Below the pieces are notes generated by a model that was not told the DNA's origin, searched no databases, and worked only from the letters and a program-made list of their open reading frames with translations. From the NCBI RefSeq assembly GCF_001625195.1, contig NC_054389.1, positions 2,512,147-2,576,146 of the forward strand: 64,000 nt of DNA. The letters are read 5' to 3'. Position 1 is the stretch's first letter. Each line of letters opens with the position of its first letter. Positions 22,075 to 33,597 of this stretch are shown piece after piece. The stretch is from Drechmeria coniospora (lineage: Eukaryota > Ascomycota > Sordariomycetes > Hypocreales > Ophiocordycipitaceae). Both the position numbers and the translations under genes were made by a program.

Positions 22075-22691
22075 GGAAGGACTACAATCAATCCTCCGGA
22101 ATTGATCTGTGCAACTTACTAAGTCGCCTACCAGTACTACTGGTAAATCGTCCGGATCGATCTCTGTAACTTACTAAGTTACCTACCAGTACTACTGGTA
22201 AAGATTGATCGAATCCTGTAACTTACTAAGTTACCTACCAGTACTACTGGTAACGATTGATCGAATCCTGTGACTTACTAAGTCACCTACCAGTACGACT
22301 GGTAACTCTTGGTCGAATCTGTGACTTACTAAGTCACCTACCAGTACTACTGGTAACTCTTGGTCACCAAACGGCTCCCCCAACTACTAGTACTACTAGT
22401 ACGTTATCTACCAGTACTACTGGTAATCCCTGGTCGCCAAACGGCTCCCCCAACTACTAGTACTACTAGTACGTTATCTACCAGTACTACTGGTAATCCC
22501 TGGTCACCAAACGGCTCCCCTAACTACTAGTACTACTATACTACTAGTACGTTGCTTACTAGTACTACTGGTAACTGTTGGTCATCTAACTACAGCTTTA
22601 ACTCCTACTAGTACTACTAGTAGAAGACCTATTGCTAGTACTACTAGCTAGGTAGGTAAGGCAAAATCGGAATCTAGTTACTAACTAGAAA
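22075..22691 (+). repeat. Copia-2 leader: array of palindromic repeats
   Basis: The non-coding leader has about eight imperfect tandem units, each combining ACTTACTAAGT-like and TACCAGTA-C-TACTGGTA palindromes, separated by short spacers (gattgatcgaatcctg, ctcttggtc). Longer units near 22370-22560 add CTACTAGTACTACTAGTA. The same array, mutated, is present in Copia-5 (about 43430-43790, minus). A related leader starts the window. Confidence 0.85.
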
Positions 22692-24256
22692 ATGGATCCC
22701 ACCAATTAAGGTCAGGGAACTAACCTGTCGGAAATCGAAAAACGTCTACTGGTACAGCAAACGCAAATCGATGAACTTTTACAACAACATACTCAATCTA
22801 TGCAACAACTCAATACTGTTGTTCCACAGATACAAGATCGACTAAATACAATCGAGTTAACTCTTAGCAATCTCAGTAATAGTACTACTATTACAAAGAC
22901 AGAGGATTCTAACTCCAGCTACGAGTTAAACAAAAAAGTCTACCAATTCCCGGAATACGCAAAACTCAAAGGCACCGAGAATTACGAGCTATGGGAGCAA
23001 TCCCTATCAATTCAACTTCAAGCCCTGGACCTAGAAAGTTTTCTGGATAAACCTTCAATTGCATCTAACTTCTCAAGCAGAAATCAGGCCCGTTTACTTA
23101 TGCTATTACGGGATAGCTGTACGGAAGAAACCTTAGCATCTATTGCATGGATTAAAAACCTAACTGAGGTTTTCCTGTTATTGAAAAAACAATACTCCGA
23201 AGGCCACGAAGCCAAACGCTCTAACCTATACGACGCTTACTACACCCTTACATTTAAGGGGTACCAAGGAACACTCGAGGCATTTAATACTGAATTTAAC
23301 AGTCGACTTACTAGGCTACAACTAGCCGGAGTAACAATTGATCCACTGGATTAAGCCAACCGATACCTTGCAACAGTTAAGCCTGTTTTTCCACAATGGG
23401 TTGCTATGCAACGCAATACTATTCAGTCTTCCCGAGCCTTAGGACTTGAAACAGATACCCTAGGTCTACAATACCTTATGGTTAACCTTCTGGAAGAAAA
23501 TCGAAACTCCAGTACTACTGGATCGAATACATTCAGCCACAAGGTATCCCAAGTACCTAAGAAAAAGAAGAAAGGGAAATTCAATAAAAAGAAATCTGAC
23601 CAGTCGAGCCAAACTGATAAAAAGAACCAATCGACCAACCAACCAAAGGATACTACTAGTTTCCTAGTTGGTAACTACAGTCTAGCCGCTGGCTGTATGG
23701 ATTCATCTTATTCCTACCAGGAATCAGATACCGATTCTAACTGTACAGAAGAATTGGAAATATTACCTAACTTAGGTAATATTGGTACACTATACAACGT
23801 TACTAACGCTGATATATACCACATGGGCCTACTCTACGATACTGGCTCAACCTGCCATTTGGTAAATAATCGGTCTAAGTTTACAACCTTCCGACCAATT
23901 ACAAAATCCCAGGCACAACCAATTACAACTGGAGGTGGTCTAATCTACCCTAGTGGAATTGGAAATGCAGAATTTACGGTATTAATTAATACCGATCCAC
24001 CAACCTATAGTACTCTTGTACTACAAGATGCACTATATATTCCGAAAATGGAAGTCAATATTATCAGTGGAATCCGCCACTACGGATCAGGGGGAACTCT
24101 TATTAAGGAATCCCTATACAACTCGAACCGACAAGTATGTGGTCTACTCGACTTCCAGAGGCACGGCTTCTTCTTACAACAAGAAGGCCAAGATACGCCC
24201 TATCTGAGCAAATCAGACTCAGCCCACTTTAGCTATTACAGTAGCTACGGAATAAC

Positions 24257-24428
24257 TGTTATGGTATCGGGCTTAGCCCGATATAGGAGAACGAAGGGAA
24301 CCAAGGGACCCACTAGGAGGAACGCACACAACTAGAAGCCCTAGTTGCCAAGTAGTTTTCCTAGCCTTCAAGTCTTTTAATAAACATCATTGAGAGTCCT
24401 AGAGCAGTCGCCTAGCGACTCCGTAACA
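24257..24428 (+). repeat. Solo LTR-E in Copia-2
   Basis: It is a 172-bp sequence, TGTTATGGTATCGGG to GACTCCGTAACA, flanked by perfect ataac duplications (24252-24256 and 24429-24433). Removing it and one duplication restores the protein frame seen in Copia-1. The same LTR is at 40879-41048 next to Gypsy-5 gag, which identifies the family as Gypsy. Confidence 0.92.
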
Positions 24429-24486
24429 ATAACAGTGGAAATTCCTTCGCAACTACCTCCCTGGGCTAACGAGGCAGAAGACTGGA

Positions 24487-24620
24487 CGGCACCTAGATCG
24501 GTGCCTAGTCCGGCACCTAGATCGGTGCCTAGTCCGGCACCTAGATCGGTACCTAGTCCGGCACCTAGATCGGTGCCTAGTCCGGTGCCTAGATCTACAC
24601 CTAGGTCGGTACCTAGTCAA
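24487..24620 (+). repeat. 24-bp coding tandem repeat in Copia-2 linker
   Basis: Four to five units encode RSVPSPAP-like repeats, the counterpart of 1923-2062 in Copia-1 but with a different consensus. Confidence 0.8.
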
Positions 24621-25142
24621 GTACCTATACCAGGACTAGATCCTAGCCCAACTACTAGTTCGGCTGGATTAAGGGACCTTACTAAGGCTACCCTATACAA
24701 AGACCCTATAGAGGACCCAATCCCTATAGAGGCAACAGACCTACTGGCAGTCCCTACTGTTAGTACCGAGGAACAGGCTATTCCGACTACTAGTTCGGAA
24801 TCCAGCAACCAGTCTTACCAAGGACTATTGCAACAAGCAGGCATCTGGCACATCCGATTAGGACACATCAGTCTGCCACTTTTGAAAAAGACTAGTAAAA
24901 TTACTAGCGGGCTGCCTGACTTCTCGTCTATTAAGGCTACTGATTTTCAATGCATTACTTGCATACGGGCAAAATCTACCAGACGACAGTCAAAAGATCC
25001 AATCGAGGATCCAGACTGTGTACTTGATTCTATCGAAGGGGATACATTTGGGATTAAACCTATATCCTACGACCGAAAATCCATTGGACTAATACTTATC
25101 GATCGAAAATCCCGATTCCGTTGGGTATATATCTTACCTAAT

Positions 25143-25333
25143 TGTCACGATGCTGACTAGCAGGAAGGCAGTATGTGCAAAGACTATAGAATTTTCGAAC
25201 TAAGGAAGAAGAAAAGAGAAGGAAAACAGTGAGTGCGGGAAGGAAGGGGCCATATACATAGGTGGTCCGCGCATCACGTGATGAAGAGTGTAGGGTAGGC
25301 CAGAAGAAGAGTACGATATACGATATCGTCACA
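25143..25333 (+). repeat. Solo LTR-D in Copia-2 integrase
   Basis: It is a 191-bp sequence from TGTCACGATGC to ATATCGTCACA with perfect ctaat duplications (25138-25142 and 25334-25338). It contains the palindrome CATCACGTGATG. A second copy is at 45509-45701. The parent element is not in this window. Confidence 0.92.
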
Positions 25334-26059
25334 CTAATAAGGAAGGACCAACAGTTCTCCAGGCTATAAAGAACTTCTTCCAAAGCCTAAAAACACACTA
25401 TAACCGTTACCCAAAAAGGTTATTTTATGATGGAGGACCTGAAATCAACATATTGCTTTAGGACTGGTTGGGTACCAAAGGAATACTATTCGATACGTCT
25501 TGCCCGTACACCCCCGAACAAAACGGACTTGCCGAACGGTCTATACGAGTTATTCTGGACCGACTACGCGCAACAATAATCTGGGCCGGCCTCCCACTTT
25601 TCCTCTGGTCTGCTATACTTCCTGCTATAGTCAACCTAGTTAACTATACTGCAATTACCAATAGGGATTTAAGCCCCTACCAATTGCTTAAGCAGGAATT
25701 ACAAGGGCTAAAAACACCACCAAACCTTACAGCCTATAAGGCTATTGGTGCCCACTGCGAAGTCCTGATCCCACACCAGAAACGGATTCAAAGTGCTAAA
25801 TTAGCACAACGCACAGAACCAGCAAGGCTACTAGCAACGCTAGGTTCAAAAACATACCTTGTGTATATACCTTCTAGGAGGGCAGTTACAAAAACCACTT
25901 TCCTGAAAATCCTAGAAGGTATAGGCCCTATCTCCCAAGGACTTCAACGACTACCAAGTCCTAGTCTCCAAGAACTAAAGTCAGAGGGGGAAATTAAGAT
26001 AGAAGACTATATCTTGCAAAACACCTCTAGTCCTCTAACACCTAGGGAGACAGAGGGGG

Positions 26060-26310
26060 CCAACGGACCTACTAGTCCTACTAGGACTAGTAGACCTTCT
26101 AGTCCTACTAGGACCAGTAGGTTGCAAGGAACCAACGGACCTACTAGCCCTACTAGGGCTAGTAGACCTACTAGTCCTACTAGGACCAGTAGGTTGCAAG
26201 GAGCCAACGGACCTACTAGTCCTACTAGGACTAGTAGACCTACTAGTCCTACTAGGACCAGTAGGTTGCAAGGAGCCAACGGACCAACTAGTCCTACTAG
26301 GACTAGCACA
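26060..26310 (+). repeat. Coding tandem repeat in Copia-2 integrase-RT linker
   Basis: Units encode SPTRTSRP and SPTRTSRLQGANGPT motifs in alternation (72-bp composite period). The homologous array in Copia-1 has 45-bp units. Confidence 0.82.
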
Positions 26311-28121
26311 ACAGAGGGGGTCCTGGCCCAGCCAATAGAGGATCTACCAGATACCTCTCTTCCAGATGCACCAGAACCAGAAGACAACCCTAACCCAATG
26401 GATCTTAATCTAGCGTATTGGATCCAGGACCTATGCTACCAAGCTAAGGCCAAGCAACTACCAAATAGTAGCGAGCCTACTAGCTGGAAACAGGTACTTA
26501 AGTCAGACAACAAAGACCAGTGGATAAGTGCTATATTCTTGGAATTCCAGCAGCTTATCCAGGCAGGGGTATTTTATCTTATCCCCCTTCAAGAAATACC
26601 AACTGGCAGACGACTTCTGAAAAGCCGACTTGTACTACGAGTCAAAAAGGACCAGCAGAACAACCCCATCAAATTCAAGGCACGACTAGTAGCTAAGGGA
26701 TTTATGCAAATTGAAGGCCTCGATTACCTAGAGACTTTTGCAACTACTAGTATTCCACCTACCTGGAGGATACTACTAGCCCTAGCTGCCCAGAACAACT
26801 GGTACGTCGAACAGATTGACTTTATTGGTGCTTTCCTAAATAGTGAGCTACCTGAAGTCAATTATCTTGAAATCCCTGAGGGACTGGAAGCATTTATTAG
26901 TCTTAATAAGACTAATAATTTAGCTAAGCTACTAGCTAAGCTAGGCTACAATCCGGCAGTCAAATAAGGCATCCTTTTGAAAAAGGCACTCTACGGCCTA
27001 AAACAAGGACCTAGAGAATGGCAGGAGGCACTTGCCAAACTGCTACAACAATACGGATACAGCCCCCTTGTATCTGATCCGGCTATCTACTATAATAGTA
27101 CTACTAGTACTTACATAGTTAGCCATGTCGACGACTGCCTACTTATTGGACCAAACCTTACATACATTAACAAGTTAAAGCAACAACTACATAAGGTTTA
27201 CCCAATCGAAGACCGCGGACAGGCCGCCTTCTTCCTAGGCGTACAAATTAGTCGAACAACTAAGGGTATTACCCTTAGCCAAAAAGGGTATATTGAGGAA
27301 GCCCTATCCCGATTTGGGTTAAAGGAGGCCAAGGCAGTAGCAATACCGCTACAGCCAGGAGTACTTAAGCAGGCTACTACAACGCCTCTTACTCCCTTGT
27401 CCGCAACCGACCAACTGGTATACCAACAGATAGTAGGGACTCTAATGTACCTTATGCTACTGACCCGACCAGATATAGCCTTTGCAATCCAATGGCTATC
27501 TCGGTATATGCATCAGGCTACTAGTCTGCAGCTATCAGCCGGCAAGAACCTTCTTCGATATCTAAAAGGAACTACAGACCTAGCTATATGCTATTGGTCT
27601 AAGTCAACAACACCCAATCTATCAGGATATTCCGACAGCGACTTTGCAGGTGACTTAGATTTCTCTAAGTCTACCTATGGGTACCTCTTTACCCTAGCAG
27701 GCGGACCAATCTGCTGGAAATCAAAAAGGGCTAGTACTATTGCTCTTTCTACTGTAGAGGCAGAATCGGATGCCCTACTGGAAGCAATTCGGGAACTTAA
27801 ATGGCTAGACGGTCTATTTACAGAAATCGACAAAGGCCTTAAAAAACCTATACCACTTCTGTGCGATAACAACGGATCTATCTCTAACGCCAACAATCCC
27901 AATTAGCATAACCGAACAAAGCATACACTGCTAAAGTTCCGGTATATTCGGCAAGAAGCAACCAATGGGCTAGCCAAAATCAGTTACCTGAACACTAAGT
28001 CTATGCCTGCCGATGGTCTTACTAAGGCCCTTACCGCTGATCTCTTCCAACGCTACCTTAGCCTACTAGGTCTCCAAGGGATCCCTATTTAGCAGTAGTC
28101 ATACTAGCTAAATAGAGGGGG

Positions 28122-28705
28122 TATTAAAATACTAGGATTTATACTAGTAAGACTACCCAAATAGGATACTATCCTATTATTGCTACTACTAGTAGCAACT
28201 GTCAGAAGTACTACTGCTGGCAGATATACTATACTATACTGAGAGTATAAGTAAGTATACAGAGCTGACTAATAGTATACAACATACTATTTCTCTAAAC
28301 TATTGTCAAAGATACTTACCTAATTAGGTATAGTACAGAATGCTCTAGAACATTCTAGAATATTCTAGAATATTCCATACCCTACTTATGGAATGTACTG
28401 GAACTCCTTAGAATAAGTCGGAATGTTACTTACCCTACTTATGGAATGTACTGGAAATCCTTGGAATAAGCTGGAACAGTCTTTACTATATTCCTACACC
28501 TATATAAGGCAGTAGCCATTCCCTTAGAATAGTTTCTCTTTTGAAATAAAATCGCATTCGTTTGTATAATTTGGTACTACCAATTGTGCACTCTTGCCTA
28601 GTTACTAAATGGCACCCCTTATGCTATTACTAACAGCTTGATTGATTCCCTGGTCCGTGCGATATACTTCCACTACCCCTCCTCTTGCGCACCCAAATTG
28701 CAAGA
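28122..28705 (+). repeat. LTR-B, 3' LTR of Copia-2
   Basis: At 584 bp it is the same length as the 5' LTR. It starts TATTAAAAT (TG changed to TA) and ends TTGCAAGA. It keeps the heat-shock-element core at 28347-28376. Confidence 0.95.
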
Positions 28706-28924
28706 TAACCCGTATCCGGTCTGGAGTTAGTCCTATATCGACTCCGATATAGTAGCGGGTAAACTCCCTCTCTCCCCCTCTACTATCTATTGTACGTATA
28801 GGTACTTCCTATATCCCGTAACTAGTAACTTAAAGACCCCCTATGGCCTGGAGGCTGCTTCCGTTTGTTAAGACTTAGCGAAGTCTGTACTGCCTTACTG
28901 TTTGTATATTAATAAGGTCTATAC

Positions 28925-29544
28925 TGTTAAAATACTAGGATTTATACTAGTAAGACTACCCAAATAGGATACTATCCTATTATTGCTACTACCAGTAGCA
29001 ACTGTCAGAAGTACTACTGCTGGCAGATATACTATACTATACTGAGAGTATAAGTAAGTATACAGAGCTGACTAATAGTATACAACATACTATTTCTCTA
29101 AACTATTTGTCAGAGATACTTGCCTAATTAGGTATAGTACAGAATGCTCTAGAACATTTTAGAATATTCTAGAATATTCCATACCCTACTTATGGAATGT
29201 ACTGGAACCTCTGGGAATAAGCCGGAATGTTGCTTACCCTACTTATGGAATAAGCTGGAACCTCTTGGAATAAGCCGGAATGTTGCTTACCCTACTTATA
29301 GAATAAGCTGGAACAGTCCTTACTGCACTTCTACACCTATATAAGGCAGTAGCCATTCCCTTAGAATAGTTTCTCCTTTTTGAAATATAATCGCATTCGT
29401 TTGTATAATTTGGTACTACCAAGTTTGCACTCTTATCCAGTTACTAACTGGTTCCCTTTATGCTGTTACTAACAGCTTGATTGATTCCCTGGTCCGTGCG
29501 ATATACTTCCACTACCCCTCCTCTTGCGCACCCAAATTGCAAGA
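28925..29544 (+). repeat. Solo LTR-B in Gypsy-4 protease
   Basis: At 620 bp it is longer than the Copia-2 LTRs because it has an extra GAA-rich segment. It has perfect tatac duplications (28920-28924 and 29545-29549). The uninterrupted target is visible in Gypsy-1 near 11300-11330. One pentamer of the heat-shock core is changed. Confidence 0.95.
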
Positions 29545-30834
29545 TATACTAGTGCAGCTGTTTAGTCCTGCCTTAACCTCTTGGGTGGTTCGTCCTAGAA
29601 TCGTTATATTGGCTGTAAACTAGGGTCGCGCCCTGCATTCCGTATTGCCGACTAAGGTAAGGGTAGCTACCTTAGTCGTTGGAAGTTTCCCTATTTCCGG
29701 GGTTTTGGGCATTCTCTTGCTTGGTGGCCTTCCTCTTGGTAGTTAAAACAGCGGTTATTCCTACTTTGCCTTGGTAGCGGTAGGCCTTTGCTGCTGTAGG
29801 CCCTTTCCGAGCCTAGGGTTATAGATTTTTGGAAGGATTCCCTACTGTTATACTAGGGTCGGTATACTCCCGTTTCCCTAGCGACTTTCCTTCGATAATT
29901 TGGGTTCTCCCCTTCTCTTATATTAGTTCTCCTTTTCAGTCGGTTTTCGGTAGAGTCCCAAAGTCGTTGGGCTAGTTAGACTATCTCTTCCTATATACGC
30001 CCTTCGATATTTTTGTATAGATTGATTTAGCTCTGTAACTCCGGTAGTAACTTACCGAAGTAGGAGAAGGCCCGGTCGGGCTCTAGTACTCTACTAAAGT
30101 AGTTTTCGATTAAGTCTAGGTAGATATTAAACTCTATTAGGGATTGGCCTTCTCGTTGTATTACTTTTTGTCGTTACGCTACTAAGTAGGCTCGATAGTT
30201 AACCGAGTCTCTTAGCAGGGTAAGTATCTATTCTTGGAAATAATCCTAATCGTTTTCGGCTGTAGTTCGTTGGTCTTTCGGTAGTTCGTCCAGGTGCCTT
30301 TCCTAGCGTACCCGGCCCTAGGCCTATATATAGTTAAGGGCCAGTAGGATTTTCCGGTAGTCCTTCTTAAACTTCCGCCTTGCTCCATTAAAGGCGCGGT
30401 TTAGGTCATAAAGCTACTCTTACCTTTTTTGCGGAGTTATAGGTTACCTAAGTTCCGGTATGTTTTTTGCCTTAACTTTCCGGCCGCTCTCTAAGGAGGT
30501 ATCCGACTCTCTTCGGGCCCGTTTCTCTACCTTCTTTAGTTAATAGCTAGTACCTATCCCTAGGCGGGCGTAAATCTCTTTTTCCTTTTCCTTTAGCCTC
30601 TCTAACTCTTACAGCTAAGCCAGCCGTTCTCGTACTACGGCTAGCGTTTCCGGAATAGAGGGTTCCCTTTGGGTACTCCCTAGTATTGTTTCGAGGGAAC
30701 TTAGCGTACTTGGTACGGGGGATACTTTTAGTATCGTATTTATCTCGCCCCCTAGTAGGAGGTATAGTGTCTCTCTTATACTACGTATAGTAGGCGCTAT
30801 CTTACTTAGGTAACTGTAATAGAAGCTTTAGAAT

Positions 30835-31054
30835 TGTAACGTGCGGATCGGTTAACGACAGTTAGGTAAGTAAGTAAGCCTTCTTTTAGAAATCGAGTAG
30901 TATTTAAGACTAAAGCTTGGCCCTTCTCGAGTTTTCGGGCTTACGTTCCTTTTGTAGCTAGGGCGTACCCTAGGCTGCCCCACCTTCCTGTCTACCCGGG
31001 CTTTACCCGTGCGCCCCTGTCTACCCGGGCTTTACCCGTGCGCCTAGCCTTACA
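30835..31054 (-). repeat. 5' LTR of Gypsy-4
   Basis: This is the best preserved LTR of the Gypsy-1 family: 220 bp with TG...CA ends and two copies of the 29-bp segment (about 30985-31045). Confidence 0.88.
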
Positions 31055-31733
31055 CCCCCTTTAAGAAATACCATCTGGCAGACGACTTCTGAAAAGCCGA
31101 CTTGTACTACGAGTCAAAAAGGACTAGCAGAACAACCCTATTAAATTTAAGGTACAACTAGTAGCTAAGGGATTTATGCAAATTAAAGGCCTCGACTATA
31201 TAGAGACTTTTGCAACTACTAGTATTCTACCTACCTAGAGGATACTACTAGCCCTTACTGCTCAGAATAACTAGTATGTCGAACAGATTGACTTATTGGT
31301 GCTTTCCTAAATAGTAAGCTACCTAAAGTCAATTATCTTAAAATCCCTAAGGGACTGGAAGCATTTATTAGTCTTAATAAGACTAATAATCTAGCTAAGC
31401 TACTAGCTAAGCTAGGCTACAATCCGGCAGTTAAACAAGGCATCCTTTTAAAAAAGGCACTCTATGGCCTAAAACAAGGACCTAAAGAATAGCAGGAGGC
31501 ACTTACCAAACTGCTACAACAATACGGATACAGCCCCCTTGTATCTGATCCGGCTATCTACTATAACAGTACTACTAGTACTTATATAGTTAGCTATGTC
31601 GACGACTGCCTACTTATTGGACCAGACCTTATATATATTAACAAGTTGAAGCAACAACTATATAAGGTTTACCCAATCGAAGACCGCAGACAGGCCGCCT
31701 TTTTCCTAGGCGTACAAATCAGTCGAATAACTA

Positions 31734-33597
31734 AGTCGGACCCCCCCAAGATGGGCACCCCCCAAGATGGGCACCCCTCACAACGACAAGGCGGCAGACT
31801 TTAAAGCCGAAAAAAGCAGCATTTTCAGTACCGCAATATTAAAATAAAATATCTAGAGTATCTATTCAAGCTGCCATTCAAAGCAAAGGCTCTCAAATTC
31901 GTAACTAGACGTTAAGGCGGCTATTGGGGCCGGATCTAGCACCCGTTGCAGTCTTGCTTGAGTCTCAACGATCTGTTCAATCTATGCAAAGCGCTCGTTG
32001 GGATCTTGGGCTACTTTTTGCTTCTTTAGAGGCTTAAGTCGATAGACTTAATATTCCAATTGAGCGATTTTAGCCTGGGCCTCTGCAAGGGTGGTGTTTT
32101 GGGCATCAAGGCCCCGGCCAATCTTCCAAAACAGCCGCCTAGCAGCCCGATCAACTTGGCCGGGCGCGTATACCTTTGCAATAAGGACTTTAACGTCGTA
32201 CGATCTGTAGGGTGTTCGGAATGGATCGGATTCCTCCTCAAGCTGCCTTTTTAGGGCCTCGGCTTCTGGAACGGCTGGGGGGTCGGTCTGTAATAGAAGG
32301 CGGCTTATTAGAGGCTTTGCTATATTAACGGGCCACAACCCAGATCCCTTCCAGCCTCCCTTAATATTCCGTTCCGTAAGACCTTCCGTACGGGCCTTAT
32401 AATAGCATTGCAAAAAGGTAGCCTTGCCGATTGGCGTTGTATCGTTACTACTAGCTAAAAACGCAATAGCTTTAATAGCCCGGCGGTAGGCAGCCTTAAT
32501 GGGTGAAAAACACGATACATCGAGAGGCTGGAGGACGTATGAGGCGTGTGCCGGTAGGAATAGTAGGAAGATACCATTATCGAAGCATTCGTACATAAAA
32601 TCATCTGTCGTATGGCTTCCGTGCCCATTAATAATAAGTAGCCGTTTATTCGTTTTCGATGCCTTCGTTCCGGGGATAAAGACCTCTTTTAGCCACTTTA
32701 ATGCAATTGCATCGCTAGTCCAGCCCTTATCGGTTGCTGCAAAGCGCTATTGATCCAAATAGGCCAATTTCTCCGGAAACTATTGGTGTTGAAGGTCTTT
32801 ACCCTTAAAAAGGACCAGCGGCATTAGGGCCTGGCCCGTTGCAGAGACGCACTCTACAATTGTAGTCCAACAACGCGATCCAAGCCGTTTTTTTAGCTGT
32901 ATCTTCTTCTCTGAGCTCCCTAGTACAAGACCATTGCTGCCGAGGCCTTCTAGGATCCCTGTTTCGTCCATATTCCATCGGTGTTAGGGTAAGATAGCCT
33001 GCAGTGCCGGCAGCCTTAGTAAATTGAACCAGGACTGGATCCGAGGGATAGTAGCGCTATTTAAACGGGCGCATTCGATAGACTTGCCTCGTACGGTACT
33101 AACTTCTGGGTTACGACGCAAAAAGCCGGCAATCCAGTTCTTACCGAGAGGTTCAAGGTCTCCTCCAGCAACGAGGATCCGGGCGGCAAAGACCTTTAGT
33201 TGATAATGTGACGGCGGTAGCCCTAACGCGCCTTGGGCAAGGACCCAATCGCGTAGGTGCTTTTCTTGATTATTTGAGAGCCTCTGCGATATTTCTTTTG
33301 CATCTTTTATTGGAAGGCGGCCGCGTAATCGATGTTGGAGCGTAGCGAGTGGAATTCCATACTGTCGGGCAGCCTGGATTTGCGATAGCCCGTTTCGAAT
33401 AGCGTAGAGAGCTAACTGGACCGTTTCTTCGGAATAGGTAGGTAGCCTAGCCATTGAGAAAGCCGTATATAGCTTTTTTAATTGATTGTAGTTAAAATGC
33501 ACGAGAAAACGCGGTTGTAATATTGTAGGTTGATGTGGATGAAGGTGCTAAATAGGGTGCCCATCTTGGGGGGTGCCCATCTTGGGGGGGTCCGACT
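31734..33597 (-). mobile_element. Pogo/Fot1-like DNA transposon with TA target duplication
   Basis: The 1864-bp element has 43-bp perfect terminal inverted repeats (31734-31776 and 33555-33597). They start AGTCGGACCC and contain two copies of AAGATGGGCACCC. TA is duplicated on both sides (31732-31733 and 33598-33599), and removing the insert restores the Copia-3 sequence. One transposase gene lies on the minus strand. Confidence 0.95.
31862..33502 (-). pseudogene. Pogo-like transposase (HTH plus DDE_1), inactivated
   Basis: One minus-strand frame of 547 codons runs from 33502 to the stop at 31862; a second candidate start (MARLPTYSEE) is at 33454. N-terminal helix-turn-helix regions (psq and CENP-B types) cover about residues 15-150. 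The DDE domain begins at NMDETGI (about 32970). The second acidic residue lies in INGHGSH, where this family normally has DGHGSH; here it is Asn, probably lethal. LQPLD follows at about 32530. The C-terminus is coiled-coil-like. In-frame stops at about 32982, 32780, 32747, 32048 and 31990 fall where Gln or Trp fits, so RIP is the likely cause. Confidence 0.92.

Larger units (their letters stand above)
22692..28092 (+). pseudogene. Copia-2 gag-pol polyprotein with five nonsense codons
   Basis: The frame is collinear with Copia-1. The start at 22692 is followed by TAA as codon 6 (22707). Further nonsense codons are at 23352, 25459, 26965 and 27904; all read TAA or TAG where Copia-1 has Gln (codon 6 has no clear partner), as expected from RIP. 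The solo LTR-E adds 177 bp without changing frame; the solo LTR-D in the integrase adds 196 bp and shifts it. Sites: protease DTG (23838), integrase zinc finger (about 24848-24970), integrase Asp (25041) and NGLAER motif (about 25520), RT QIDF (26818), HVDD (27130-27135) and RNase H SDSDFAG (27634). Catalytic residues are kept, so inactivation is recent. A Lys-rich tract (23560-23640) replaces a Gag zinc knuckle. Confidence 0.92.
21479..28705 (+). mobile_element. Copia-2: full-length Ty1/copia element with LTR-B
   Basis: The 7227-bp element has two 584-bp LTRs (21479-22062 and 28122-28705) that differ by roughly ten changes, nearly all transitions. It has a primer-binding site (22063-22074), a hairpin-rich leader, gag-pol and a polypurine tract (about 28114-28121). 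It carries a solo LTR-E (24257-24428) and a solo LTR-D (25143-25333). No matching target duplication is seen: the left flank ends agaac in Gypsy-3, and the right flank begins taacc in a Gypsy-1 family copy. That suggests recombination between LTRs. Confidence 0.93.
28706..31054 (-). mobile_element. Gypsy-4: 5' part of a Gypsy-1 family element
   Basis: Minus strand: 5' LTR 30835-31054 (220 bp, TGTAAGGC to GTTACA), gag about 30800-29640, and protease around 29560 and 28924-28706. It is less mutated than Gypsy-2. The protease is split by a solo LTR-B. Beyond 28705 the element is cut by Copia-2; beyond 31054 Copia-3 begins. Confidence 0.88.

Noticed and set aside
22075..22691. Regular repeats and spacers suggested a CRISPR-like array.
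   Set aside because: The repeats are imperfect, the spacers are themselves repeated, and the array sits between a retrotransposon primer site and gag in a eukaryotic context.
24257..24428. Considered as an intron or a MITE in Copia-2.
   Set aside because: No GT-AG choice restores the frame seen in Copia-1, whereas removing the segment plus one ataac copy does. Its TG...CA ends and its copy beside Gypsy-5 gag show a solo LTR.
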